A stretch of 64,000 bases of DNA from Peribacillus butanolivorans (GTDB lineage: Bacteria > Bacillota > Bacilli > Bacillales > DSM-1321): NCBI RefSeq assembly GCF_001273755.1, contig NZ_LGYA01000001.1, positions 3,484,498 through 3,548,497 of the forward strand, written 5' to 3'. Position numbers and translations under genes: made by a program. Below are positions 48,399 to 57,655 of the stretch, piece after piece. A model generated the notes under the pieces. The model was given only the letters and a program-made list of their open reading frames with translations, was not told the DNA's origin and searched no databases. The stretch's first letter is position 1; each line of letters opens with the position of its first letter.

Positions 48399-49535
48399 TT
48401 ATTTATTGGTAATATGTTCTGCCTTTTTATTATTGTGATCTTCCAACGTTTTCGAATAAAGAACTTCTCCTTCAGGTGTTGCCAAGAAGTATAAGAAATC
48501 TGTCTTCTCAGGCTTTAACACCGCATCAATCGATGTCGTTCCGGCATTGGCAATCGGACCCGGCGGCAACCCCTTGTTCTTATACGTATTATACGGAGAC
48601 TTCACTTCAAGGTCTTTGTATAGCACCTTACTTTTATGTGAACCTTTTGCATACAAAACGGTCGGATCCGTTTGTAGCGGCATATCTTTCTTGATACGAT
48701 TATAGAAGACGGAAGCAATTTTCCCACGGTCTACCTGGGCAGTTGCCTCTTCTTCAACAAGCGAAGCAAATGTCAACATCTGATGAACAGAATAATCTTT
48801 TTTGTTCATCTGCGTTTCATATGCCTGCAAGGTCTCTTCCGTTTTCTTCAGCATCTCAATTACTACTGCTTCTAAAGACGGTTTTTCCTCATAAAAGTCA
48901 TAGGTCGCTGGGAATAGATACCCTTCAAGCGGATACAAAACATTTTTATTCTCAATCTCCGACGTTAACAGCTCCGGAAATCTCTCTTGCATGGAATTAA
49001 CGAATTTCTCACTATTCAATGTCTTAAAAATTTCTTTCGGATCTTGATCCGTCTTCACGGCAATGATATCAGCAATCTGAATTAGCTGCTTTCCTTCTGG
49101 AATCGTTATTTTCATGGTCGCTTCTTTCATAAGTTTCCCGGTTTTGATGCTAGTCACAATATCTTGAATTGGCATGGATGGTGATAATTTATACTCCCCT
49201 GCCTGAAAACCGGATTCATTACGGAATTTAATATAATATTTGAATACACGGGCGTCCTTGATTATCCCCTGCTCTTCAAGCAATGTTGAAATTCCATTCA
49301 CGGAAGAACCGATTGGAATCTTCACTTTCTTAATCGTGTCATCGTCAGGATCAACTGGCTTCATGGCTGAGTTGATATATAAAAAGCCCACAAGACCAAC
49401 TATCCCGATTAATAAAATTAGCGAAGCTATCGTAATCATGATAATTTTACGAACAAGCCTTGCTTCTCCTTGCTGTTCTAACAATTTCATTCGAATATGT
49501 TCCTTTTTTGATAAATTATGATCTTTTTCATCCAT
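48399..49535 (-). CDS. mltG: Endolytic transglycosylase MltG
   Basis: 378-residue YceG-like enzyme that cuts nascent glycan strands and sets their length. A cytoplasmic N-terminus is followed by one transmembrane helix (about residues 30-52, IIMITIASLILLIGIVGLVGFLYI), a LysM-like extracellular region and the catalytic domain with the glutamate in TFASLVEEEA. The C-terminal PPGPIANAGTTSIDAVLKP motif is diagnostic. I use the ATG at 49535; an ATG two codons upstream is too close to AGGGGG. Equivalent to B. subtilis yrrL. Confidence 0.95.
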   Translation of the reverse strand: MDEKDHNLSKKEHIRMKLLEQQGEARLVRKIIMITIASLILLIGIVGLVGFLYINSAMKPVDPDDDTIKKVKIPIGSSVNGISTLLEEQGIIKDARVFKYYIKFRNESGFQAGEYKLSPSMPIQDIVTSIKTGKLMKEATMKITIPEGKQLIQIADIIAVKTDQDPKEIFKTLNSEKFVNSMQERFPELLTSEIENKNVLYPLEGYLFPATYDFYEEKPSLEAVVIEMLKKTEETLQAYETQMNKKDYSVHQMLTFASLVEEEATAQVDRGKIASVFYNRIKKDMPLQTDPTVLYAKGSHKSKVLYKDLEVKSPYNTYKNKGLPPGPIANAGTTSIDAVLKPEKTDFLYFLATPEGEVLYSKTLEDHNNKKAEHITNK

Positions 49536-49880
49536 TTTCATTCCCCCTGCAAACTCACACCAACTACATAATGGTTCCTAGAAGATGCTTTCTCTAATTA
49601 GACTTTGCTTCGAATATTATACTAAAACCAACAAATAAATACATGTTTTTTGCAAAACTACATTCGTTATTACTCTATTTATGGCAAAATCGCACTAGTT
49701 TTGTCAATATACAGGTGTTATTTAATAGGGAATTAGTGATATTTTTTAGTAATCAGCTGTAATAGACTTTCATGAGATTTTCTTCGATTACGAGTGGTGT
49801 TTCAGACATTTGATAAAATAAAAAGAATATTTATGTGGTTATGCTACTATTAATTTTAGATAAAGAAAGGTGTGAAGGAG

Positions 49881-50036
49881 TTGGATAATTCTTATTTTGT
49901 TGGTTGGGGGACACTAGCACTCATTAATGCCGGGCTTGCTCAAGGTAAAAATAGAACGGCTTTGAAATGGTTCATATTATCATTATTTTTAGGTCCACTC
50001 GCCACTTTTATTCTTTTGTTTGTGGAGAAAAGATAA
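49881..50036 (+). CDS. 51-residue hypothetical membrane protein
   Basis: The frame starts DNSYFVGWGTLALINAGLAQ, then GKNRTALKWFILSLFLGPLA and a terminal helix ending VEKR. The pattern Gly-Lys-x-Arg followed by WF-x-LSL-x-LGP is seen in a loosely defined group of small bacterial membrane proteins of unknown role. Start TTG at 49881, eight bases after AAAGGTG. A terminator follows. It is the only plus-strand gene in this stretch. The 345-base gap before it (49536-49880) is AT-rich; TATAAT on the minus strand (49616-49621) may serve mltG. Confidence 0.6.
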   Translation: MDNSYFVGWGTLALINAGLAQGKNRTALKWFILSLFLGPLATFILLFVEKR

Positions 50037-50055
50037 GGATTTTTTGGTACATAAT

Positions 50056-50090
50056 GAAAAAAACTGACCTTGGTTTAAGGTCAGTTTTTA
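50056..50090. terminator. Bidirectional terminator
   Basis: AAACTGACCTT, GGTT, AAGGTCAGTTT then TTATAT, with an A-run to the left. It lies between the 51-residue gene and yrzB. Confidence 0.88.
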
Positions 50091-50096
50091 TATATA

Positions 50097-50387
50097 TTAT
50101 TCTTCTTCAGCTTCTTCTTGGTCAAGGAATGTGTTTAACATTTCTTCGACTAGATCCCATTCTTCTTCTGTTTCGATTGGTGCAAGTTCACCATCTTTAT
50201 TATCTTCGCTTGGTGTGAATGATGAAGCGTGGATTTCAATTTCTTCCTCGTCATCTTCAGCAGACATCGGATAGTAAAGTACATAAGATTTGTTAAATTT
50301 ATCAGAATCGAATGTGAACAGGATTTCGCAAAGCTGCTCGTTTCCGTTTTCATCTACTACTGTAATGTTGTTTTCGCCGTGTTCCAT
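50097..50387 (-). CDS. yrzB: YrzB family protein (DUF1292)
   Basis: 96-residue acidic protein of the DUF1292 family. [21 protein letters not shown], the [15 protein letters not shown] core and an acidic tail ending EEAEEE are typical. Function unknown. Third gene of the conserved yrzL-ruvX-yrzB unit, with GAGGTG before the ATG. Confidence 0.93.
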   Translation of the reverse strand: MEHGENNITVVDENGNEQLCEILFTFDSDKFNKSYVLYYPMSAEDDEEEIEIHASSFTPSEDNKDGELAPIETEEEWDLVEEMLNTFLDQEEAEEE

Positions 50388-50398
50388 TTGTATTCACC

Positions 50399-50824
50399 TC
50401 ATATTGAATTTGTTTGTCTGTCCAAGAAACCTTGTAGAATCATGACAGCTGCCATTTTATCAATGACTTTCTTACGTTTGCTTCGGCTCACGTCCGCCTC
50501 AAGAAGAACACGTTCAGCCGCCATCGTTGTCAACCGTTCATCCCAGAGAAACACCGGCAGCTTGAATTTGTTTTCTAAACGTTTGGCGAAATCTTGGCTG
50601 ATCTCACCGCGCGGTCCAACGGTTCCGTTCATATTTTTGGGTAAACCGAGGACAATTTTAGAAACTTCATGTTCTTTTATTATTTCATTGAGACGTTTAA
50701 AGCCGAAGTCATTTCCAGCTTCGTTAATTTTGATTGTTTCCAATCCTTGTGCAGTCCACCCCATCGCGTCACTCACGGCAACGCCGATGGTTTTTGAACC
50801 TAAATCAAGTCCCATTGTGCGCAT
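50399..50824 (-). CDS. ruvX: RuvX/YqgF nuclease-like protein
   Basis: 141-residue RNase H-fold protein. The first catalytic aspartate is in [26 protein letters not shown] and [13 protein letters not shown] carry the other acidic residues. Annotated as a putative Holliday junction resolvase; relatives act in 16S rRNA 5'-end maturation, which may be the real role. Its ATG overlaps the yrzL stop (TAATG). Equivalent to B. subtilis yrrK. Confidence 0.94.
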   Translation of the reverse strand: MRTMGLDLGSKTIGVAVSDAMGWTAQGLETIKINEAGNDFGFKRLNEIIKEHEVSKIVLGLPKNMNGTVGPRGEISQDFAKRLENKFKLPVFLWDERLTTMAAERVLLEADVSRSKRKKVIDKMAAVMILQGFLDRQTNSI

Positions 50825-51093
50825 TAGTATTCCTCTCGATGGTTCTTAAGATACGATTTAACCAATTCTTCAATGATCTCATCGCGTTCAAGCTTACGAA
50901 TAATGTTTCGAGCATCCATATGGCGCGGGATGTAGGCCGGGTCACCAGATAATAGATAACCGACAATCTGGTTAATCGGGTTATAACCTTTTTCCTGAAG
51001 TGCAACATAAACTTGAGACAATACTTCCTGTACATCTCTTTCGAATGGTTCTTCGGGAAAATTAAATTTCATCGTTTTATCAAAGGAACTCAT
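50824..51093 (-). CDS. yrzL: IreB family regulatory phosphoprotein
   Basis: 89-residue IreB/YrzL protein: [25 protein letters not shown], then [20 protein letters not shown], which is highly conserved in Firmicutes. In Enterococcus IreB is phosphorylated by the PASTA kinase and affects cephalosporin resistance. The ATG at 51093 is preferred; another two codons upstream is nearly as good (AGGAGAGGTG). Heads yrzL-ruvX-yrzB, 66 bases after alaS. Confidence 0.94.
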   Translation of the reverse strand: MSSFDKTMKFNFPEEPFERDVQEVLSQVYVALQEKGYNPINQIVGYLLSGDPAYIPRHMDARNIIRKLERDEIIEELVKSYLKNHREEY

Positions 51094-51159
51094 TATCATG
51101 CACCTCTCCTCAGCGTCCAGAATCCATTATTATCTTCATTGTACAACACTTTTCATTGA

Positions 51160-53796
51160 TTATGAAATCGTTAAGACCCATTCTTCAACAAAATTAAGTG
51201 CTGCATCTAATTTTTCTGGGTCTTTTCCACCGGCTTGTGCCATATCTGGACGGCCGCCGCCGCCTCCACCGCACCGAGATGCGACTTCTTTAATTAATTT
51301 ACCGGCATGGAAACCGCGTTCGATATAATCCTTCGTAACTCCGGCAATCAAATTGACTTTATCGCCTTGAGCCGATCCTAATACGATAATGACAGAATCA
51401 AGCTTTTGTTTCAAATCATCTGCCATAGCACGTAGATTATTCATGTCAGTAGCTTGAACTTTTGCCACTAATACTTGTACACCATTAATTTCTTTTACGT
51501 TAGAAACAAGGCTTCCTGCTTCAATATTACTTAATTTTGCAGTCAAGCTTTCATTTTCACGATGAAGATCTTTCACTTCCGCTAAAACTGTTTCAATTCT
51601 TGAAGGTACATCTTTCAAGTTTGTTTTCAATTTAGCAGCTGCGTCTTTTAATACACCGATTTGGTCAGTCATCAATTTGTATGCTCCTGCTCCTGTTACT
51701 GCTTCGATCCTGCGTGTACCCGCACCGATGCCGCTTTCAGAAACAATTTTGAACAAGCCGATTACCGCTGTATTCGGGACGTGAACACCGCCGCAAAGCT
51801 CAAGACTATAATCGCCAATTTGAACGACACGGACTATCTTGCCGTATTTTTCGCCGAACAAGGCCATCGCGCCCATTGCTTTTGCTTCTTCAATGTTTTT
51901 ATAATCCGTATTCACTTGTAAGCTTTGCCAAATTTTTTCATTTACAATCGTTTCAATCTGTTCAATCTCTTCTGCTGTAATCTGACCGAAGTGAGAGAAG
52001 TCAAAACGAAGACGCTCAGCTTGGACCAGTGAACCAGCTTGGTTAACATGTGTTCCTAGTACATCTTTCAAGGCTTGATGTAAAAGATGTGTCGCCGTAT
52101 GATTTTTCGTAATATGGATGCGGTTTTCTTGATCTACCGCAGCTACAATTTCAGTGTCTGTAGTCAAAGTGCCGGCTACAACAGTTACACGGTGCAGGTT
52201 TTGGCCATTTGGTGCTTTTTGAACATCATGTACATTCACTTTAACGGATTCACTAGCCATCGTTCCCTTATCAGCTATTTGTCCGCCGCTTTCTGCATAG
52301 AAAGGAGTTTGGTTCAGAATCACCTGAACTTCTTCGCCTTCTTGCGCTTCTGTTACAAGCTCGCCATTTTTCACGATTGCCGCAACTTTTGCATCAACTG
52401 CCACCTGATCATATCCGACAAATTCACTTTCAACTTTAATGTCGCCTAATACTCCACCTTGAATCTGCATGGAATCCACATCTTGACGCGCAGAGCGAGC
52501 ACGTTCACGCTGTGCTTCCATTTCTTTTTCGAAGCCAGATTGATCAATCGTCATGCCTTCTTCTTCCGCATATTCTTCCGTTAATTCGATTGGGAAGCCG
52601 TATGTGTCATACAAACGGAATGCATCGCTACCTGGAATGACTGTGCCGCCTTTTTCTTTTTCTTTTTTGATGACTTCAGAAAGAATAGCTAGTCCATCAT
52701 GAAGCGTTTCATGGAACCGTTCTTCTTCATTCTTGATTACTTTTGCAATGAATTCTTTATTAACGAGAACTTCTGGGTAGAAATCTTTCATGATTTCACC
52801 AACCACTGTCACAAGCTCGAACATGAATGGACGGTTAATGTTGATTTGCTTCGCATAACGAACCGCTCTACGAAGTAAACGACGTAGCACATAGCCGCGA
52901 CCTTCATTGGATGGAAGTGCTCCATCTCCAACAGCAAATGCTACTGTACGTATATGGTCGGCAATGACTTTAAATGCCACATCTTTTTCTACATCGACAC
53001 CATATTTCACATCAGAAATTTCTTCAACAGCGCTAATAATTGGGATGAACAGGTCTGTATCATAGTTTGTAGCCACATTTTGCACGACTGAAGCCATACG
53101 TTCTAGACCCATGCCTGTATCAATATTTTTCTTCGGAAGCGGTGTGTAAGAACCGTCAGGATTATGGTTAAATTGAGAGAACACAAGGTTCCAAACCTCT
53201 AAATGCCGTTCATTTTCGCCACCTGGATATAATTCTGGATCATTCGGGTCATCACCATATTCTGGGCCACGGTCATAGAAAATTTCCGTATTCGGGCCAC
53301 TTGGACCTTCACCGATATCCCAAAAATTTTCTTCCAAACGGATGATTCTTTCAGCAGGAACACCGATTTTTTTATTCCAAAGCTCAAATGCTTCGTCATC
53401 TTCCGGGTGGATTGTCACCGCTAATTTCTCTTTGTCAAAACCAATCCATTTTTCGTCAGTCAAAAATTCCCATGCCCATGTGATTGCTTCTTCTTTGAAG
53501 TATTCACCAATGGAGAAGTTACCAAGCATTTCAAAAAACGTATGATGACGCGCAGTTTTCCCCACGTTTTCAATATCGTTTGTACGAATTGCTTTTTGTG
53601 CATTTGTAATTCTTGGATTTTCAGGAATCACCCGTCCGTCAAAATATTTCTTTAACGTTGCTACACCAGAGTTGATCCATAGCAATGATGGATCTTCATG
53701 AGGAACCAATGACGCACTTGGTTCAATGTTATGGCCTTTTTCACTAAAAAAATCTAAATACATTTGGCGGATTTGAGCACCAGTTAAATACTTCAT
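51160..53796 (-). CDS. alaS: Alanyl-tRNA synthetase
   Basis: 878-residue class II synthetase. The aminoacylation domain starts [22 protein letters not shown], with [15 protein letters not shown] as motif 2. The editing domain has zinc-binding [11 protein letters not shown] and the later CGGVHV. The C-terminal coiled coil and the glycine-rich C-Ala domain ([16 protein letters not shown]) are present. GGAGG precedes the ATG. A T-box leader and a consensus promoter lie upstream, so expression should respond to uncharged tRNA-Ala. Confidence 0.98.
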   Translation of the reverse strand: MKYLTGAQIRQMYLDFFSEKGHNIEPSASLVPHEDPSLLWINSGVATLKKYFDGRVIPENPRITNAQKAIRTNDIENVGKTARHHTFFEMLGNFSIGEYFKEEAITWAWEFLTDEKWIGFDKEKLAVTIHPEDDEAFELWNKKIGVPAERIIRLEENFWDIGEGPSGPNTEIFYDRGPEYGDDPNDPELYPGGENERHLEVWNLVFSQFNHNPDGSYTPLPKKNIDTGMGLERMASVVQNVATNYDTDLFIPIISAVEEISDVKYGVDVEKDVAFKVIADHIRTVAFAVGDGALPSNEGRGYVLRRLLRRAVRYAKQININRPFMFELVTVVGEIMKDFYPEVLVNKEFIAKVIKNEEERFHETLHDGLAILSEVIKKEKEKGGTVIPGSDAFRLYDTYGFPIELTEEYAEEEGMTIDQSGFEKEMEAQRERARSARQDVDSMQIQGGVLGDIKVESEFVGYDQVAVDAKVAAIVKNGELVTEAQEGEEVQVILNQTPFYAESGGQIADKGTMASESVKVNVHDVQKAPNGQNLHRVTVVAGTLTTDTEIVAAVDQENRIHITKNHTATHLLHQALKDVLGTHVNQAGSLVQAERLRFDFSHFGQITAEEIEQIETIVNEKIWQSLQVNTDYKNIEEAKAMGAMALFGEKYGKIVRVVQIGDYSLELCGGVHVPNTAVIGLFKIVSESGIGAGTRRIEAVTGAGAYKLMTDQIGVLKDAAAKLKTNLKDVPSRIETVLAEVKDLHRENESLTAKLSNIEAGSLVSNVKEINGVQVLVAKVQATDMNNLRAMADDLKQKLDSVIIVLGSAQGDKVNLIAGVTKDYIERGFHAGKLIKEVASRCGGGGGGRPDMAQAGGKDPEKLDAALNFVEEWVLTIS

Positions 53797-53836
53797 CTAT
53801 ATATCCTCCTTTAAAATTATGTAATTTTGAGCACAC

Positions 53837-54079
53837 AAAAAACTCCCATCCCAAAAACAGGGACGAGAGTTAACTCGCGGTACCACCCTGATTATGGACG
53901 TAGAAAAAGCCTCCGTCCATCACCTTCATAAAAGCCTTAACGCGGCATGACGGCAGGTATTAGCTGCTCTCCGGACTAGCTTTCTGCTGCTCTTCACCTT
54001 GCAGTCCCTTTCAGCCAGGGGGACCCCTCTCTTTTAGATGGACTTCAGCATACTTCATCCTTCAACGAATTATCTTATG
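53837..54079 (-). promoter_or_regulatory. T-box riboswitch upstream of alaS
   Basis: The T-box core AGGGTGGTACCGCG lies at 53889-53876 (minus strand). The terminator stem CTCTCGTCCC/GGGATGGGAG at 53871-53841 is followed by TTTTTTG; the antiterminator would use the T-box core. An AGAGA-type box (AAGAGAGGGG) occurs in the 5' part. Alanine GCU triplets occur in the right area (GAAAGCTAG and GCAGCTAAT), but I cannot fix the specifier without folding. Confidence 0.95.
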
Positions 54080-54085
54080 TAATGG

Positions 54086-54114
54086 ATTATATTCACAAGA
54101 CTTTTATTTGTCAA
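54086..54114 (-). promoter_or_regulatory. Consensus SigA promoter of alaS
   Basis: TTGACA (54114-54109), exactly 17 bases, TATAAT (54091-54086) on the minus strand: both boxes perfect. The -35 box lies inside the last codons of yrrI. Transcription would start near 54079. Confidence 0.92.
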
Positions 54115-55180
54115 TAAGGGGCGGCTTCTTTCTGAAGTGAACACGGGCATGAAGCACAAAAACTTTCAGTACAGCCAAGATAGGGATTGAAAGTACCATT
54201 CCCGTAATCCCGCCTATTTCACCTCCAGCTACCAATGCAAGCATGATGAAAAGTGGGTGCATATGGAGGCTTTTCCCGACAATAAGAGGTGACAGAATAT
54301 TCCCCTCAAGAAATTGAAGCACAAGCACGATGACTATGATAATCATCACCATTTTCACAGATATTGTGGCGGCAATTATTACCGCAGGAATGGCCCCGAT
54401 AATCGGACCAAAATACGGTATGACATTGGTTATTCCGATAATCGCTCCTAACAACAACGGATATTGCATTCCGACTATCCAAAAAAGAAAGGATGAGATC
54501 ACTCCAATCGCAACACAGACGATAATTTGCCCGCGGATATACCCACCTAGGGAAGCATCAACATCCCGTACGAATGCACGTCCCTGCTTGCGCCATTTTT
54601 TCGGGGTCATATACCAGGCCATTTTTTTTAACGCAGCAAAGTCTTTCAGGATGTAAAAAGCAATGAATGGAATAAGCGCAATCAGAACAACGAAATCAAA
54701 CAGCTTCATCGCATACTCCATCGCTTTTTCCGGCATACCTTTCAGCCAGCCTTCGAAAAGAACGACCCCTTCTTCAAACCTTTCATGTATCCCGAACGGC
54801 CAGGCCGCCGTTTGATGATTGAGCCTGTCTACCCTGCCTTGATACTGCTCGACCAGCTCAGGAACACTTTCTGACAGCTCACGCACCTGACTAACCATCA
54901 CCGGAATGCCTTTATAAACCGCAAATCCTATGCCTCCAAAAAACAGCAAGTAAATGATTGTAATGGAAAGCCAGCGATGCATACCTTTCTTATTTAAAAA
55001 TTCCACAACAGGATGCAATAAATAACTGATGAATGCACCAATTAGAAAAGGCAGCAGTACTGTTACACTTATAGTTACAGCCGGTCCCCACATAGGCTTC
55101 AGTTTCATAAAAATATATATAACAAAAAATAAGAGCAATAAAAAACCAAGCCTATAAAACCACTTGAGACGAATACTCAC
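54104..55180 (-). CDS. yrrI: AI-2E family transporter YrrI
   Basis: 358-residue polytopic membrane protein of the AI-2E (PF01594/UPF0118) family, about eight helices. Recognisable: FISYLLHPVVEFLNKKG near the N-terminus, GYIRGQIIVCVAIGVISS, GITNVIPYFGPIIGAIP and EIGGITGMVLSIPILAV. Relatives include sodium/proton or autoinducer exporters; the substrate here is unknown. Start is GTG at 55180 behind GGGAGGTG; a longer in-frame frame adds 17 residues. Unlike B. subtilis, no glnQHMP genes lie between it and alaS. Confidence 0.91.
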   Translation of the reverse strand: MSIRLKWFYRLGFLLLLFFVIYIFMKLKPMWGPAVTISVTVLLPFLIGAFISYLLHPVVEFLNKKGMHRWLSITIIYLLFFGGIGFAVYKGIPVMVSQVRELSESVPELVEQYQGRVDRLNHQTAAWPFGIHERFEEGVVLFEGWLKGMPEKAMEYAMKLFDFVVLIALIPFIAFYILKDFAALKKMAWYMTPKKWRKQGRAFVRDVDASLGGYIRGQIIVCVAIGVISSFLFWIVGMQYPLLLGAIIGITNVIPYFGPIIGAIPAVIIAATISVKMVMIIIVIVLVLQFLEGNILSPLIVGKSLHMHPLFIMLALVAGGEIGGITGMVLSIPILAVLKVFVLHARVHFRKKPPLIDK

Positions 55181-55235
55181 AAAATCTACACCTCCCGCTC
55201 GTTTATTCTTCGAAAGGTGAGAGGTTTTCATACAT

Positions 55236-55266
55236 AAAAAAGAGTGCCCTTATCATCAGGACACCC
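55236..55266 (-). terminator. Terminator after yrzQ
   Basis: GTGTCCT, seven bases, AGGGCAC (two G-U pairs), then TCTTTTTT on the minus strand. It separates yrrD-yrzR-yrzQ from yrrI. Confidence 0.65.
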
Positions 55267-55273
55267 ATTCCCT

Positions 55274-55375
55274 TTAAAGTAATGATTTTATTCTTTTGCG
55301 TATTTTTTTGATACTTCGGTTAATCATTTTTGTGTTCATCATGTTCATAAGACCATTACGTGAACGTCTAGCCAT
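55274..55375 (-). CDS. yrzQ: 33-residue basic protein, YrzQ-like
   Basis: The frame reads MARRSRNGLMNMMNTKMINR then SIKKIRKRIKSLL: very basic, with an amphipathic helix. Position between yrzR and yrrI and the M-x-N-R-S-x-K-K-x-R-K-R tail suggest YrzQ (DUF3918-like), though it is shorter than the members I remember and lacks their hydrophobic head. AGAGGTGC precedes the ATG and a terminator follows. Function unknown. Confidence 0.62.
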   Translation of the reverse strand: MARRSRNGLMNMMNTKMINRSIKKIRKRIKSLL

Positions 55376-55396
55376 TGCAAGCACCTCTTCCGTTAA

Positions 55397-55591
55397 TTAC
55401 ATGCTGAAGCGGCGGTCATTTTCCTCAAACAAGTCGTCTAATGAGCTTAAACTTCCATCTTCTTCGACCTGGTGCGTATTAATGATTCCCTCAGAAATGG
55501 TCATTTCAATAAAACAATTCCAACAATAATATTGATTTACACCAATCTTCCCAACATCTTTACTGCGGCAATTCGGACAATTTATTTCCAA
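55397..55591 (-). CDS. yrzR: Zinc-ribbon small protein YrzR
   Basis: 64-residue protein with a four-cysteine zinc ribbon: NCPNCRSKDVGKIGVNQYYC, then CWNCF. An acidic tail VEEDGSLSSLDDLFEEND follows. I place the start at the TTG at 55591 behind GTGAGGTG; ATG codons up to 11 codons upstream give a longer product overlapping yrrD. Conserved position between yrrD and yrzQ. Nucleic-acid or protein binding is a guess from the fold. Confidence 0.8.
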   Translation of the reverse strand: MEINCPNCRSKDVGKIGVNQYYCWNCFIEMTISEGIINTHQVEEDGSLSSLDDLFEENDRRFSM

Positions 55592-55601
55592 AATGGACAC
55601 C

Positions 55602-56066
55602 TCACTGTTCATAAACTGAAACAATGATGGTATCCTTCCCTAATGTAGGCGGCTGTTTAGATTCAATCACTGTCGTCTCCGAGAAAAAACCATCCGTTGT
55701 TTCATACGCTATAATCGTGCCCATTTTTTCCCTGAAATATACATCCTGCAGTAAACCGAGCTCCTCGCCCATTTCTGAAAGAAGCATTCGTCCCAATACT
55801 TCATCCTTTGTTAGCCAGATGGAATCATCAGGCACCTTCTTTGGGGTTGACTCCTGTTGTATGATGATAATCCCATCCGGACCATATGAAGAAATATCGT
55901 CAAGAGTCAAATGAAAAGATCTCTTAAACAATGCTTGTTGATGAATGACCAATCCTGTTACCTGACCCGCTTCAGAAATAGATAAATCATGGACCGTGCC
56001 GATTCTTTCTCCTTTGATAGTAAAAACCGGCATTCCTTTCAATACAGAAAACGTCCGCAAGGTCAT
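55602..56066 (-). CDS. yrrD: PRC-barrel domain protein YrrD
   Basis: 154-residue protein with two PRC-barrel-like halves: FSVLKGMPVFTIKGERIGTV and LTKDEVLGRMLLSEMGEELG. PRC barrels occur in ribosome-processing and photosynthetic proteins; YrrD has no assigned role. The ATG at 56066 follows AAAGGCGGG and gives the family N-terminus; an in-frame ATG 26 codons upstream is less likely. First gene of yrrD-yrzR-yrzQ. Confidence 0.86.
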   Translation of the reverse strand: MTLRTFSVLKGMPVFTIKGERIGTVHDLSISEAGQVTGLVIHQQALFKRSFHLTLDDISSYGPDGIIIIQQESTPKKVPDDSIWLTKDEVLGRMLLSEMGEELGLLQDVYFREKMGTIIAYETTDGFFSETTVIESKQPPTLGKDTIIVSVYEQ

Positions 56067-56170
56067 CCCGCCTTTCCGAACATTTTTATTATTTCTTTCA
56101 TCTCGTAAATAGATGTGCTGAAAGGTTTTCCATTGTTGAATCATCTTAGAAAACGTAAAGTTTCAGGCAT

Positions 56171-56194
56171 AAAAAAAAGACCGGTTTCCCGGTC
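56171..56194 (-). terminator. Terminator of lemA-TPM pair
   Basis: GACCGG, GAAA, CCGGTC followed by eight T on the minus strand. Confidence 0.93.
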
Positions 56195-56203
56195 AAATCT
56201 ACC

Positions 56204-56971
56204 TTACCATCCACGGCTAGAACCTCCGCCACCGGAGCTTCCTCCACCACCGCCTCGTGAGCCACCGCCACCACTGCCGCCTCCGCCTCCGCGACTAATG
56301 AACATCAAAAGGATATTGATGATAATTTGAAGGAAAAATCCTTTAAACAATTTGGCATCGAGGATGAACAAAATGATGACCCCAACGATGATGAGAAAAA
56401 TCTGTAAACCTGATGGCTGAAAAGTTCCTGTATCTGTCTGAACGGAAAGATCTTGATAAAACTCGTCACCTAAATTATATTCCTCCGTGACCTCGTTATA
56501 AACAGCCTTATAGGTTTCAGTCAGAGCAAGATTGTAATGACCTTCTTTCAGCTGAGGGATTGCCACATTGTCCAAAATCTGTCCTGATTTTATATCAGTA
56601 ATGGCACCTTCTAACCCGTACCCCACTTCAATCCGGATTTTCTTTTCCTCTTCGGCCAGAACAATGAGGACTCCGTTATTTAGCTCTGCATCCCCGAGCT
56701 TGAATTTCCTAAATGCTTCGACCGAGTATTCCTCTATTTCAGAGCCTTCCATTGAGTCAACGGTCAAAACAGAGATTTGTGCTTTTGTAGCATCATCTAA
56801 TCGTTTTCCCAGTTCTATAAGCTCTGATTTTTCCTGATCATCGAGGACTCCAGCAAAATCCTGGACATAAATATCTCCAATAGGTTTTGGAATGTTAGGT
56901 TCTGCTGCGACTACGTTTGCTAAATTGAAAGTGAAAATAAAAAATAGCGCAAACACAGCGAGTTTTTTCAT
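56204..56971 (-). CDS. TPM-domain membrane protein (YgcG family)
   Basis: 255-residue secreted or membrane-anchored protein. Signal peptide (about residues 1-23, ending VVAAEP), then a TPM domain (YVQDFAGVLDDQEKSELIE, VEVGYGLEGAITDIKSGQI-type loop), one transmembrane segment (IFLIIVGVIILFILDAKLF) and a Gly/Ser-rich tail. TPM domains in some bacteria act in photosystem II repair or bind metals; the role in Bacillus is unknown. The gene starts in the lemA stop codon (TAATG), so the pair is coupled. Confidence 0.88.
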   Translation of the reverse strand: MKKLAVFALFFIFTFNLANVVAAEPNIPKPIGDIYVQDFAGVLDDQEKSELIELGKRLDDATKAQISVLTVDSMEGSEIEEYSVEAFRKFKLGDAELNNGVLIVLAEEEKKIRIEVGYGLEGAITDIKSGQILDNVAIPQLKEGHYNLALTETYKAVYNEVTEEYNLGDEFYQDLSVQTDTGTFQPSGLQIFLIIVGVIILFILDAKLFKGFFLQIIINILLMFISRGGGGGSGGGGSRGGGGGSSGGGGSSRGW

Positions 56972-57537
56972 TATTTATCGCTCCCGAAATCAACTTTCGG
57001 CGTTTCTTTTTCTTGATCAGTCACTTCAAAATATGGTTTTACATCGAAACCAAATGCGCTAGCCATCATATTCTTTGGAAAGCGTTTAATGGTCTTGTTA
57101 TACGTGGTTACTTCGTCATTATAGTCTTTTCTTGCGACGGTCAATCTATTTTCTGTTCCTTCTAAACTATCCATAAGGCCCTTAAAGTTCTCATTTGCTT
57201 TCAAATCCGGATAGTTCTCGACGACCACCAAAAGACGGCTTAACGCCCCACTCAGTTCTTGATCTGCATCAATGGCATCTTTCGTTGAATTAGCACCTGC
57301 CAACTTCGAACGTGCATCACTGACCGCTTTAATGGCTTCAGTTTCGTGCGATGCATAACCTTTTACCGTTTCCACAAGATTCGGAATCAAATCTGCTCTT
57401 CGTTTTAATTGGTTATCTACCTGTGACCACTTATTGTCGACGTCTTCATTGGCACTTACAAGACCATTGTAAGAAGAAACCCCATATATGACAATTAACA
57501 CGACAACAACTAATCCTATAATCCATCCCTTTTTCAT
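56971..57537 (-). CDS. lemA: LemA family protein
   Basis: 188-residue LemA protein: short N-terminus, one membrane helix (WIIGLVVVVLIVIYGVSSY), then a long helical bundle. Diagnostic stretches are NEDVDNKWSQVDNQLKRRADLIPNL-type sequence, VENYPDLKANENFKGLM and YNKTIKRFPKNMMA. LemA-TPM pairs recur in bacteria and are thought to form a membrane complex; function unclear. AGGAGG precedes the ATG. The pair sits between yrrD and recD2, a place where I do not recall it in B. subtilis. Confidence 0.93.
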   Translation of the reverse strand: MKKGWIIGLVVVVLIVIYGVSSYNGLVSANEDVDNKWSQVDNQLKRRADLIPNLVETVKGYASHETEAIKAVSDARSKLAGANSTKDAIDADQELSGALSRLLVVVENYPDLKANENFKGLMDSLEGTENRLTVARKDYNDEVTTYNKTIKRFPKNMMASAFGFDVKPYFEVTDQEKETPKVDFGSDK

Positions 57538-57655
57538 CCAAATCCTCCTTACTCTTTCTGCACATATAAACTATATTTTATATTAGTTCCACTAAAACTA
57601 TGAATTTTAAACAAAATTTATCCAAACCAGGTAAAGAACCAGATATTATCTCCAC

